A stretch of 64,000 nucleotides of DNA, taken from positions 3,038,001 to 3,102,000 of the forward strand of contig OX637800.1 of the NCBI GenBank assembly GCA_951802425.1. The letters run 5' to 3'. Positions 10,927 through 22,280 of this stretch are shown here, one piece after another; position 1 is the stretch's first letter, and the number at the start of each line of letters is the position of its first letter. The translations under genes were made by a program, and so were the position numbers. The stretch comes from Clavaria fumosa. Taxonomy: Eukaryota > Basidiomycota > Agaricomycetes > Agaricales > Clavariaceae. Under the pieces are notes generated by a model that saw nothing but the letters and a program-made list of their open reading frames with translations, was not told the origin of the DNA and did no database searches.

Positions 10927-11464
10927 AGCACTGCCTTCCACCCACAAACAGATGGACAGACAGAAAGGGTCAATCAGGAGGTTGAAGTGTATCTCCAGGC
11001 CTATGTTGACCATCTGCAGGATGATTGGGCAGAGTGGCTATCCACAGCCAAGTTCGCACTCAATAACTGCAAGCACTCGGCCACCAGATTCACACCTTTC
11101 TACCTAGAGTATGGCTGGCACCCATGGAATGGTGGAATTCAGCCACCCTCGGAAGTGAACCCTGCAGCAGATGAGTGGATGGCCAAGCTCACAGAGTCTC
11201 GAAGGGCAGCCAGGGAAGCGATGGGGAAAGCAGCGGATGCAATGAAGGCCAGCTATGATAAGGGAAAGTGCCCAAGTCATGAATACTCAAAGGGGGACTT
11301 AGTCTGGCTGGACACTTGGAACCTGAAAATGGATCGACCCTCCAAGAAGCTTGATAACAAACGTGCGGGACCCTTCACCATTGAAGAAAAGGTCGGACCA
11401 GCTGCGTACCGGCTCAAGCTCCCTTGAGCATGGCGCATTCACCAAGTTTTCAATGAGCTGCTAC
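10927..11464 (+). pseudogene. Integrase C-terminal part of Ty3-3 (left half, interrupted)
   Basis: The frame opens at 10927 with STAFHPQTDGQTER, the last part of the integrase core with the catalytic Glu. It runs through KFALNN, DYDKG-type linker sequence and KKLDNKRAGPF. There is one TGA at 11425 (an Arg codon in Ty3-4). The sequence is broken at 11464 inside the codons NELLL by the insertion of Ty3-2. It continues in frame at 20372 once one copy of the duplication GCTAC is removed. Everything 5' of the integrase core is missing because Ty3-1 abuts it directly. Confidence 0.85.
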
Positions 11465-11691
11465 TGTAATACTTTCTATCCCTCAAAAGAACCGGACTCA
11501 ACTGTATATTGAGTATGGTAGTTCTATGTAGAGGGATCTACCCTCTCTGTACAGTCGCGACGCAATATATATATAGGCGAGTGGCCCTCTAGGGGCCACT
11601 GATGTAAGCATGGCCTAAGCGGCTATGCTAGTAGACTATTATAGTATGTATATTATGTAATAAAAGAATAGAAAAGGCCTATAGCCTTACA
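11465..11691 (-). repeat. 3' LTR of Ty3-2
   Basis: This 227-bp LTR contains a perfect hairpin, AGTGGCCC-TCTAG-GGGCCACT (11580-11600). The partner LTR has the same hairpin with one base pair exchanged (see findings). An AT-repeat (tatatata) lies next to it. Confidence 0.9.
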
Positions 11692-11988
11692 CCCTCCCCC
11701 TCCGGAGAGGCCCCAACCAGAGGCAACGCGCAGGCAGCGCGGGACGACGAGCAGAAGTAGAATAGCGTTACAAGGGGCGCATCCCCTTGGGCAGGGTTAC
11801 TGCCATGTCACCAGGCGCGATCCCCTCCTGGGGCCTTCGCCTGGTGCTGACGGGTCCTACCCGGTGGTCTGCACGACCTGCCCCCAGTTGGACAGCGTGT
11901 CACGAGCGGCACGCCCCAGTGGGGGGTGCCCCAAGTGCCGCTGTCTCGTCCTGCGGGGTAGGCATATGTTTTTAAAGGGCTCGGACGC

Positions 11989-14093
11989 TTAGTCCGAGCC
12001 CTGCTCATAGTCGCACGGCGGCTCGCCCTCGTCGTCGCTCCAGTCGGGCGACGACACAACAGGCCCCTTCGCGGCCTTAGCGGCTGATGACTTAGCCGCT
12101 TTCTTTTGTTTTTGAGAGGGCCCAGCACCCTCTGTCTGGGATATTGTTAAACCCCCAATAGGTAGCCCTAGGGGGTTTCTAAAGGTGGACGTGCTTCCAC
12201 CGTCTTCCAGGGGCGCATCGCCCCTCCATTCATCTCCCGCCTTCTCGCTTAACCGAAGATGGCACGGACGCGCCCCGCACCCTATGCACTCTAGCAGTGC
12301 ATATGTCCGGGGCGGTATGGGAGGCTTCTCCCGTTCACCCAGCGCTAGCTGGATATCATCGTCCAAGGGGGCATTCCCCTTTCGCACGTACTCGCGTGCC
12401 CATGCGAGTACAAACTCGTCCCAGAGCTCCGTTTCCCCAACGGAGACTCCGGCATCTACAAATGCCTCAATCATCTGCGCGACAGTTGGCGTTATCTTTG
12501 TGTTCCAGTGCCTGGAACGTCGTGCAGGGAGGACTCTCCCTTTAATGGCCTGCGCGTATGCCCCCTTTGACACAAAGAGGGCTACAGCCATTGCTAGGAA
12601 CGGGCGCCGCATTCGGGCCCGGGACGGTGCGCACGCCCTTATGGTACGCCAGATGGCCACAAGGACAGGGGTGAGTCCCCATCCTTATCAATACCAAGGA
12701 CGGCTGCTCTGCCCATCCTTATGTCGGCGGCCCAGCAGCGCAGGTCTGACACTGCACCTCTGTCGCCTTTCTGGTTCATAGGGGGAATTTCTCCCTTCTC
12801 CCCTACAAAGGAGAGCCACAGCTCTTGGGGGAGCAACGGCTCCCCAGTCTCTACAAACTCCCTAATGGGAGGCGCAACCACTCTTGCCACTGTCAGTGGC
12901 AATGTCTGGTACGACGGATAGGAGGGTGCTCCCCCTCCTGCGACTTCCAAGGGTCCTGCCCTCAGGGATGGGTCACCCATCCCTCTGCTCTCTCACAACA
13001 TCTGCCCCTGCAGATGGCGTGCCACCCGGTCTGCCGATTTCTCGACGCTGGCAGGAACTCTCCAGTTCCTCAACAGCCAGTCCTCAACTGGCATAGGCAG
13101 CTTTCCCGCTGCCGCGTTCTTCTGGGCCTCCTTAATGGCCCATCGCATCTTCATTATGGCAGTCATATCATAACTGCCGTCAGGCGCTCCATGGTGCGCC
13201 TGCTGGTTGAGGGCTATCACCTCTTCAACCGTCTTCAACTCGACAGCCCACGCCCTGGGCTTGACGGACATCCCCGATGGCCAGGGATAGCCATCCGGAG
13301 CCCTGTCCGGGCGGGGGGCATTAAAGGGATAACCCCTTGTCAGAGGCACAAGCACCATCTCCGCAAACGTTCGTTTATGCCTCAGTGAGGCATCGGGGTT
13401 CTGCTGGCTAACACCAGCAGGTGGAAGAGGGGGATACCCCTCCTCAATGTTCATGGGGACGTCCACGTCCCCCATAGGTGGCGCTATGTCCGCGTATGAG
13501 ACAGCAGTGCAGGCCCTTTTAGGGTCCCGCTCCAAGGGATCCCTGTCAGGTCCCTTCCCATTCGCCGCCGTTCGCACCACAGCGAGCTCCTCGTTGGCGC
13601 TTGCCAACTTTTCTGTCAAGGAGAGAACCTTCTCCTTTGCCTTTCTAAGGTCGGCCTCGACCTTATCCAGGCTATCGTAAGCTTTTTCAAGCTTTTGCTG
13701 GTGCCCGGCGCAAAGGGCATTGCCCTTCTCATACTCTTCATGCAAGTCATCCAACTTGCGTTGTATCATTCCGAGCTCCGGCTCGAGCTCACGCTTAGTG
13801 CTTTCCTGCGCTTCCTTAAGCGTTTGTTGAAACGCTTCGTCCGAGTGCAGCAGCGACTCAAAGATGTGATGACGGAATCCGATACACTGAGTGCACCGGG
13901 ATCCATGGGTGATCGCATGGATCATGCGATCCTGGACCCAGGGGAGAGTTTCCTCCCCTTGCGACAACGACAGCTGGGACAACCCAGCCATTCCGACGAT
14001 GCTCGTCGGCAGCGAGTTCCCTGGCGCAAGGCCAGGGATGGCGGCGGCGCGGGTAGCATGAGGAGATGGGGTTTCCCCCATCGGATCATCCAT
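11989..14093 (-). CDS. Extra coding region of Ty3-2 downstream of pol (function unknown)
   Basis: A long open region starts 134 nt after the pol stop, on the same strand. The first part (14093-12996, 366 codons) opens MDDPMGETPSPHATR. It has a C..C pair (HGSRCTQCIGF) and then a heptad-rich, charged coiled-coil-like segment (about residues 85-180), followed by a Pro-rich part and a Trp-containing C-terminal part. One TGA at 12993 separates it from a same-frame 113-codon stretch (12980-12639). A frame change near 12650 leads into 223 more codons (12660-11989) ending in an acidic tail (DWSDDEGE). Together these could once have been a single protein of about 700 residues. I recognise no domain. 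The position is that of env or accessory ORFs in other retroelements, but no clear signal peptide or membrane span is seen. It is damaged now. Confidence 0.6.
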
Positions 14094-14227
14094 TGTAACA
14101 AATGGCTGATGAGGAAAAAAGAGAAAAAGAGGGCGGGCCCTCTTAAGGTTTTGTACCTTACGGTGGAGCCACCACGTGACTTAGTCACTGTGGCTAACGA
14201 CCCAGCGGTCTGGCTCGATCGCGTTTA

Positions 14228-17200
14228 CTACTCCGCGCGGGCGCTCCATCCACACTCTGCTTGAGGGCGCCTAGGTAGCGCCCTCCACGAGTCTACACCT
14301 TGTAGTTCAAGGTAATGGTCTAGAGCAGCCAGCTCTTTGACCCCCATGTACAGCTCCCAGGTCGTATCCCCGAGGTTCCATCGAACCTCGCATTCCAGGT
14401 GGCGGCCTTCCCACCTATGGCCAATAATGGCATCTACTAGCCATTCCTCCTTTGGATCCACACCAAAGTCATAAAAGACTTTCACTTCACGACGCAGAAA
14501 CAATGCGTCGTCGTTTGGTTCATGTCGCCGCAACCGGCTGACATGGAACGTCGGGTGGATTCTCCTCGACTTTAGCAAGTCGGGGAGCTCCAGCTCGTAC
14601 GTAGACGATTCCGGTCTACATGACCGTATTGGGTATGGCCCAATAAACTTTGGCATGAGCTTTCTAGCTCGTTTTTTAGGGAGATTCAAGTTCTCCATTG
14701 AGAGGTAGACTAATTCTCCCTCTCTAAACGGGTGCTCTGCCTGTCTACACTGGTTAGTGTAAAATGTTTGGTGGACACGACTTTCTATAATCGCATCGTG
14801 CACCATTGCAAGGTTGAGCGCGGCTTTCTCCGCAAACATCCGTACCCCTCTGGGCGGTGCCCAGAGGTCGTCTGGCAACTCTGCCATCATCTGGGGCATG
14901 TACCCATAGGTGAGCTCAAATGGGGCAAACCCCGTCAACGCGCTTATTGACGCGTTAATGGTGAATTCGACCATTGAGATTCGCTCCGCCCAGTCTGTCT
15001 GGTCTGGTTGGACCACCGATCGGAGGATCTGAGACACGGATCGGATCGACCGTTCCATCGCTCCATCCATCTGCGGATGGAAAGCTGTGGACATCCGCAG
15101 CTTGACACCGAGTAGTCGGTGTGTTTCCTGCCAAAAGGCAGACATAAATCTCGGATCACAATCGGACACAATCGATCCTGGCAACCCATGCAGTCTCACT
15201 ACATGGGTTAGGAAGAGCCAGGCTAGCTCTGCTGCCGTTACCGAAACGGTAACTGGTACTAGGTGTACCAGTGAAGTGAGGCAGCAGATCACCACCCAGA
15301 GGTAGTCCGCCTCTTTCGACATAGGAAATGGACCTACGAAGTCCATTCCTATTGATTCCCAGGGCGGCCTGGGGATCAGAAGGGTGTGTAGAAGCCCCTG
15401 CGGCTTCTGAGGGGAAGTCTTGCTCATCTGGCACATGCCGCACGACGAGCAAAACTTATTGATGTCTTTAGACACTGATGGCCACCAGTAGTAACGGCGG
15501 ATGTAATCCATCGTTATCCATGACCCCATGTGTCCTAGGACCGCATGGGCTTCCTGGATTATTCTCCCAGGGATGCTTTTCCCTTCATGAAGGGTACGAG
15601 GCACACAGAGCACCTCGTCTCCTTTTTTATTCTCAGTTAAGATCAGGTCATCCCTGATCTTAAAACCGGTGTAGTTTCCCAGTTTCTCCAAAATTATTTT
15701 GAACAGGCGATCCTGTTCATAGCTGTCATGGATGCTTTGCAGCATCCTGCTATCCCCCCCTTCCATGCGGGGCCTTAAGGGCACGAGCGTCTCGTCCCTC
15801 ACATCCCCGTCCGCTTGGGGCATAGGCGGCGGTTGCTCCTGCTCGGTCTCCTGGTCCACGGCAGGTGCGTGTACTCGTAGTGCGCGCACCTCCTCCAGGC
15901 GTCCGCGGGGCAACTCGTCCCCTTCAGGGTCAAGGCGAACATCCGCCTTTACATACTCGTGATCCAGATGAATCTCATCCGTCGCGTCACTCATATGGTA
16001 ACGCGAAAGGCCATCCGCAACTTTGTTGCTCTCGCCTTTAATGTAAGTGATGGAGTAGTTAAACCTCTCCATATATTCCATCCACCTGGCCTGCCGGCCA
16101 GACAAGCACATTTGGTTCTTAAAGAACCCCAGCGCTTCATGGTCTGTGACCACGTTGATTCGTCTACTGAGGAGTTTATCCTCCCATTTCTGTAGTGATT
16201 CGACAATTGCTAAGGCCTCCCGGTCCCAGGTTTTGTAACTAAACTGGGCCGGGCTAAACCTTTTAGACATAAACCCTGCCGGATGGCAGGTTTCCCATGT
16301 CTTTCCCTGGCCATACATGGCCCCTACACCTGACACTGACGCATCGCACATGAGCCAGATTGGCTCCTGTACTGCCATGTCTACCGGGCGTAATATTGGC
16401 GTTTTACATGCCAATGCCTTAATCATCTCCATGCACTTGTCATGGAGTGGTCTCCAGTGAAACGTTCGCATTTCACTACACAGACTAGCCAAAGGGCCAG
16501 TGTAAGCGGACAGATCGGGCATGAACTGTCCGATGTACTGTACTAATCCGAGGAACCTCTGCACCTCGTTAACGCTTGCTGGCATTTTCCAGTTACGGAT
16601 TTTATCCATTTTATCCACTGTGACGTGGATTCCTTGGGCATCTATAATATGCCCTAAGCAATATACGCTCTTCGCGTATAACAAGCACTTCTTCTTGCTC
16701 AAGAAAAGGCTTGTGCCTTTGAGGGTCTCAAAGACCATCTTTAAGTGACGCTCATGGTCCTCCAGGGTCTTGGAGAAGACGAATACATTGTCTAAGTACA
16801 TGTGCACGTACTTTCCCAATTGATGACGAAATATATGCGTCATCAGGCACTGGAAGGTAGCAGGGGCATTACAATCCCCTATCTGCATCACCTGTGAGAA
16901 CATGGTGCCCAAGACGGTCGCAAACGCCGTCTTCCACACGTCCGATAGGTCAATCTTTGACCTATACGTGGCTCTAGCCATGTCCTGCCTGATCTGATCC
17001 TGATCAGGCAACGGGGTAATATCCCATACTGTGTTCGCATTCCGTTTCCGACAGTCCACAACTGTCCGTAGCAGCAGGTTCCGGCTGCTTTTTGGTATGC
17101 ATAACATAGGAGCTGCTTGCGATGCCGCTCCTGCTTCCCACCAACCGTTAGTAATATAACGGTTCACTTTCTCAAGGAATTGTTCCTTAAATGCCTCAGC

Positions 17201-20101
17201 ACACCAAGGCAGGTAATAATTATAGACTTGCTTTTCGTCTATTAAGGGTATGCAGTGGTTCACTGCCTGAAACGGCGGCGGTCTGGGGGGAACTCCCCCA
17301 AAGAGCTCAGTGTACTGGTTAAACCAGTACTCACGCCTGCCTTCGAGGTAGGCGTCGTCTATCTTTACAGAGGCGTTAGCCTCTCCCCCCTTCCAGGGCT
17401 CACCCGCATCCCGGGGGCCCGAGTGTAGTCAGCTCTTTCGAGCTCCCTTCCTCGGCGCATTCTTAGCCGATATACGGACGTGTAATGCTTCCATCTCCTC
17501 ACTGGGCAACATTGCCTGAAGGGTTTTTCCCTTCCCTTCACCAATCCGGATTGCACGTCGGTGCACATCCAGTATCACACGGCGGTCATACATGAACGCC
17601 GTTCCGACTATGATATCATAGTGGTCGATGTTCGCTATATCAAAATACTGGTCCTCCACCAGTATTCCTCCCAAATCCACTGCTACGCGGCATCCGCGTG
17701 TGATCGTCGATCGGCTGCCGATACAGCCGAGTTGGATAGGAACTGGATTATCCAGTTGGAAGGTTGGTACCTTCGTCACCCGGGCAAAGTCCGGGCTCAT
17801 CAGGTCCGGGGTACTTCCAGAATCGAAAAGTGTATACGCTTTTACACCGTTCACAGTGATGTAGGCTGCGAGGCATTGCCTAGCCTCCTTTGTCACTACC
17901 AGGCGTGATCCCATCCGCTCCTTCCAGATGTGCACCCGAAATGGCCTGTTGTCGACATGGCCGACGCGTACTTCTGTCGTGTAGAGGACTTCGTCCTCTT
18001 CTAATTCCCGGATTCCAGCGACCTGGTCACTTTCTGCCTCCTCCTCAAGCTCTTCAAGGACAAAGAGCTCGTCCGAATCGTACTGGTCCCCGCGACCAGC
18101 GTAGTCATCTTCCGCGACTTCCTCCGGTAGGGCTTCACCCTCTGGCTCCTCGCTTTCAACCGCCGGTGTTTCCGGCGGTTCCTTGGGCTCCAACTCGCCC
18201 GGCTCCTCTTGTAAGGCGTAGTTCCTTACATTTCCCCTCAAAGCCTCTGGCTTTCGCTGTGACTGAGGGCACACATTCGCATAGTGCCCTGCTTTCCCGC
18301 ACATATAGCATGTTAGAGGAGCTTTCCGCTCCTCTCTGCCTCGTACCCCAATCTTGGGCACCGCCTTAGGCGGTTCTAGCCGGGGTTTGCTTCCTCCGGT
18401 TTGCACGCACTCGTCTCATGCACGGTCGATCCGCAGGGGAACAGGTTCCCCTGGCCTACAGTCTGTGTGCGGCCGATACGGCCGCAGTCTCACAAACCTC
18501 TGCCCCACAGGCACTCTGCCTGTAGGCGGGTTTCCTTTGGGACCTGCCTGGTTCCCTACCGAAGGCACCGCCCTCCGCTGCTGGAGGTAGTGGAGGGTCG
18601 CTTCCACTTGGCGACTAGCGTCGATAATATCCTCAACCGAGGATAACTCAACACTAATCGCGTGAGTTTTGAAGATGGCCTCCACCATCTCATTAGGCAG
18701 TCCGTTAAGGAACTGCCTTTTCATCGTACCGGCATCAGGCAGGGTGAGCATTCTCTCCGCCGCCTGGGCCAATTCGTTCCAGAAGCCCAAGGCACCCTTC
18801 GCCTTTGTAAACTTCACCTGATAGAAGGCATCCACTGCCTTCTGCGCTGTTACCTCGGTCAGGAACCGCTTAAACATAGCAGTTATCAATTCCTTGAAGG
18901 TCCACCTTTGAGGAGCACGGGATAGACCCGTTACTTCTTGGGTATACCAAGTAGTGGCTATTCCGCTTAAACATGACCCCACTAGCATAACGCATTGGTG
19001 CTCCAACTGCGGGCCGACTACTCTATAGAAGTAGAAGTAATTAAGGAGGCCATCGAGCCACCTTTCCCAGACGACGAGGTTGTCTTGTCCATCATAAAGC
19101 TCAGGGGGGTCAATCTTAATCCCCCTAATCTCAGCTATTGCCTCAGGCAATAGCGAGGTTTTATCTTGTATCATCATGAGGTAGCGATGTAATACATCGC
19201 TCTGGTAGTTTGTAGAACTCGGGGACACCTCCCGAGTAATCTCCCGCTCCTTCTGGGGCAGTTCAATCCATCCAAACAGACCCATCCGGCCCATTGGCTC
19301 TCGCTGACCCAGCTGTGGGTAGCGCGACATAAGCCACAGCTCCGGCCCCGCTATTTCTCGAGGGCTACCGCCCTCCATTCCTGGTTCGCCAGGGGTTCAA
19401 GAACCGTCCGCGCGGTTCTCCCTTTGCCACCCTTCCTCGCGGTCGGCTGGCGCCTGACTCGGCGGGGCAGGCCCCGCTTCGGGTTCCACCAAATCATGGC
19501 ATTGCCGCCATAAGGGAGCCACTAGCGCAGTTCCCTGCTCATCTAGCGAGTCCAGCACCCGCCTAACGTGGGTAGCCTCCTCGCTTAGCCATTGCCGAAT
19601 AGTGGCTTGGCGATTTTTCATCGCCCTTACAAGAGCCTCAAACTCTTCGTCCTGGCGGGAAAGTTCCGCCTGAATGTCCGAGAGTCTCTCGGCTACAGCG
19701 TTAGCTCGCGCTATCGCTGTGGGCTCATCTCCACTATTGGAGGGAGCCCGCGAGCTTGACCGCTCTCGCGGCCACCTCTCGCGGGTTTCTAAGGGCTCTC
19801 TGCCCTTTCCTTTTGAAGGTCCGGCCTTCTCGAACGATGGTGCTTCACCAGTGACTTGGCGCGTTGTGGCGCCCTCCTCGTGGCGATTGCCACGTGTCGA
19901 CGGCGTTTCAGACCTAACGCCGTCGTCAGGGGCCGGTGACGCCACGTCAGCCCTTAGCGGGGGTTCACCGCTGGGCTCAACAGAGGGTCCTATTCCCTCT
20001 GGCTGCGCGACGCCTGTGTCGTGCAGAGGTCCTACCAAGGGAGGAGTTTCTCCTCCCTTCCTGTTGTGCTTCTTCTGCGCGGCTATACGGGTGTAACCCA
20101 T
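14228..20101 (-). pseudogene. gag-pol of Ty3-2 (one frame; TGA codons and a mutated RT active site)
   Basis: One frame runs from an ATG at 20101 just inside the 5' LTR to the stop at 14228. It contains an N-terminal gag part rich in Pro/Arg, capsid (19378-18416, with WERWLDGLLNYFYFYR), a CCHC knuckle CYMCGKAGHYANVC (about 18300), protease DSGS (about 17815), RT, RNase H (MCDASVSGVGA), integrase with H..H/C..C (GMCQMSK) and D,D,E (DGAMERS), and a degenerate chromodomain (EWLVDAIIGHRWEG). In-frame TGA codons lie at 19397, 18413 and 17429. The RT motif reads YLDN (16787-16798) instead of YxDD, a loss of one catalytic Asp. As it stands the element cannot make an active RT. Confidence 0.88.
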
Positions 20102-20139
20102 TTCTAGCCACACTTGTTGTGTTGAAGGTTCAAAAAAGT

Positions 20140-20366
20140 TGTAATACTTTCTATCCCTCAAAAGAACCGGACTCAACTGTATATTGAGTATGGTAGTTCT
20201 ATGTAAATGGATCTACCCTCTCTGTACAGTCGCGACGCGATATATATATAGGTGAGCGGCCCTCTAGGGGCCGCTGATGTAAGCATGGCCTAAGCGGCTA
20301 TGCTAGTAGACTATTATAGTATGTATATTATGTAATAAAAGAATAGAAAAGGCCTATAGCCTTACA
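20140..20366 (-). repeat. 5' LTR of Ty3-2
   Basis: This 227-bp LTR carries the hairpin as AGCGGCCC-TCTAG-GGGCCGCT (20255-20275). The gag ATG begins 39 nt inside the element from the LTR edge. Confidence 0.9.
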
Positions 20367-20371
20367 GCTAC

Positions 20372-20663
20372 TCACTCCATACGTTGCCCCCTCTTTCCCT
20401 TCCCAGAACTTGCCTCCACCCCCACCCCCCACAATTGACGATGACCACTTGGAGTATGAGGTGGAGGCAATTCTTGACGTCAAGAAGGTTGGACAGGGAG
20501 TGAAGTATTTGGTGAAGTGGTTGGGATACCTGGTGGAGGAGAACACTTGGGAGCCCCGTCGCAACCTCACTAATGTTACACTGTTGCTCCAGGACTTCTT
20601 TCAGCAACACCCCGACAAAGCAAAATTAGCTGGTCAAGACGCCCAGCCTTAAGAGGGGGGTGA
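20372..20663 (+). pseudogene. Chromodomain end of Ty3-3 pol (right half)
   Basis: This continues the frame of 10927-11464. It has a Pro-rich linker and then a chromodomain (EAILDVKKVGQGVKYLVKWLGY, with the aromatic cage residues Y/W present) and a stop at 20650-20652. The purine tract AAGAGGGGGG overlaps the stop, as in Ty3-1, and leads directly into the 3' LTR. Confidence 0.88.
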
Positions 20664-20967
20664 TGTCAGGATTGCTTACATAAGCAGGCTGGAAAGGTCA
20701 GGAAAGGATTGCAAAAGAGTTGCGGGAAGATCGTGGATGAGTCACGTGACCCAAATGGGTGGCAGATTATGTAATGGGAAAATCACGTGACCCGGGCCTG
20801 GGCGCATCACGTGACGCACGGGGTCCGAGCGTGGGAACGCCAGCAACTCCCAAAGCGTTCGCTATATATACTTTGTCCTTTTCTTACTTGTACCCTTTTC
20901 CCCTTATGTTAGTATCGTCATCATTGACCTTACGTTAAGTTGTGTGAGCGTGAGACTAAGTCTGACA
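20664..20967 (+). repeat. 3' LTR of Ty3-3
   Basis: This 304-bp LTR begins TGTCAGGATTGC and ends AGTCTGACA, a perfect TGTCAG/CTGACA terminal pair. The Ty3-1 type LTRs carry the same ends after C-to-T changes (TGTTAG/CTGATA). It is therefore the less decayed form of the same LTR family. Confidence 0.85.
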
Positions 20968-21330
20968 CCCGCCTGCTGCCAACTGACCCCTCCCCCTCCA
21001 AACCCATTTTGCCCCTGCCCCTGCCCCTCACCCCTACTTGGCCCAGCCATTGGCCTGCACCCCTGCCCCTCCCATCATGCCACACCCTGCTGCTGCTGGT
21101 GATGCCATGATGGTGGATCATGCCCATGTCCCTGGAGTAGTACACACCTGTTTCCAATGTGGTCAAGCCAGCCACATGGTGAGAGAGTGCCTGCTCCCAG
21201 ACACACACCCACAGATCTGGAGGCCACAGCTCTGCACCATGGAAAGCCAGGCATGGGATGCCAAAGACTACACGAGAGGTTGGATCAGAGTCTGGTTGGA
21301 GTCCAGTCTCAGAGAAATGATACAAGTAGA
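20968..21330 (+). pseudogene. Gag zinc-knuckle fragment of a chromovirus
   Basis: A Pro/Ala-rich stretch is followed by the CCHC knuckle CFQCGQASHMVREC (about 21149-21190) and some 45 further codons, up to a stop near 21332. The layout resembles the post-capsid part of Ty3-1 gag, but the sequence is only distantly similar, so it comes from another subfamily. It directly follows the Ty3-3 LTR; capsid and pol are absent. Confidence 0.6.
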
Positions 21331-21397
21331 ATAATGGACAGAACAGAATGGGATGGGACTGCAGCCTCAATGTATATGTTGTGCCACCATATATATA

Positions 21398-22103
21398 CAG
21401 TGACTCAAAAAACCCTTACAATGTTTTACAAGTTTGCCTTGAGGGCAATATATCTTGTGAAGAAAATCTCTAAATTTTATTAAAATGTTATTGACAATAG
21501 ACCTGTTTCTTGGCTTTCAAATGGGCTTTATATCATAATATTCCCTATGAGATTCTGACACACCTCTTGCCCTATCCCACCCCATCTCATCTGACCATAA
21601 AACTTCCTCCAATCCTCCACAGTACAGTCTTTATGAGCAATGGCAAAATCTGGCCTCTCCTTCATATGCCTCTTGGTGAGAAGTGGTCTTTTCCTCTTCA
21701 CCACAGCCTTCATACCTTCCTTCTTCATCCCATTCTGAACTGTCTGAGCTGAGAGGCTGGTTGACAATGTCCTGAAGGACCTTTGAAAATTAACATCTCT
21801 TGACCATGAACTTCCATCTGGACATCTCTCAGCTTGTGTCCTCATCATCTTCAACATTCCTGACATTCTCCACTTAACTCCAATGGACTCCGGAGTTATT
21901 CTCTGTTTCCAATTTTTGTTGTAAGGCATTGGTCTTATCTGGTAAATTTGGGACAGGTACAGTAAGACTGGTGAGCAACCCACATTTACCCTAGCTTTGA
22001 TTTTTTCATCTATACACTTATTTGGAGAGTTGTCCAACTTAGTCTGACAGCAAACATCACTGCCACTAAAAGAATTGCCCTCCAAGGATTTGTCTCCCTG
22101 CCC
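21398..22103 (-). mobile_element. Truncated Tc1/mariner element with transposase fragment
   Basis: The end CAGTGACTCAAAAAAC at 21398 follows a TA and matches the terminal repeat of the elements at 55943 and 62994. A 185-codon minus-strand frame (22085-21528) contains a typical Tc1 segment: LSAQTVQNGMKKEGM (second helix-turn-helix) and PLLTKRHMKERPDFAIAHKD, then TVEDWRKF at the start of the DDE domain. The catalytic part beyond this is unreadable and the other end of the element is missing. It is a dead relative that identifies the superfamily of the non-coding copies at 55.9 and 63 kb. Confidence 0.75.
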
Positions 22104-22280
22104 ATAAGGTCACAAGTCATCCCACCTGAGAGTGGATTCAGTCATCCATGATCAACCAGCAAGTCCATTGATTTTGAGTAGAACCAATGATACACCTGTG
22201 CTTGGGTGCAAAACCAATTGATCAGAGTCAATCCCAGAACTTACTATGAGACTCTTTGACAAATGAATAAATTCTAGAGC

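Larger units (their letters stand above)
11465..20366 (-). mobile_element. Ty3-2: complete 8.9-kb Ty3/gypsy-like element with extra 3' coding region
   Basis: LTRs of 227 bp (11465-11691 and 20140-20366) begin TGTAATAC and end CCTTACA. The 5-bp target duplication GCTAC is at 11460-11464 and 20367-20371. The two LTRs differ at about six positions, so this is the youngest clear insertion here. The order on the minus strand is gag, CCHC and protease, RT, RNase H, integrase, chromodomain-like tail, then about 2.1 kb of further sense coding sequence before the 3' LTR. The target was the pol gene of Ty3-3. Confidence 0.92.

Noticed and set aside
11989..12660. Possible signal peptide or envelope-like membrane segment (FLAMAVALFV) in the extra ORF of Ty3-2
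   Set aside because: The hydrophobic run is about ten residues, follows an Arg-rich stretch with no proven start, and no second membrane span or glycosylation pattern is seen. Too weak to call env.
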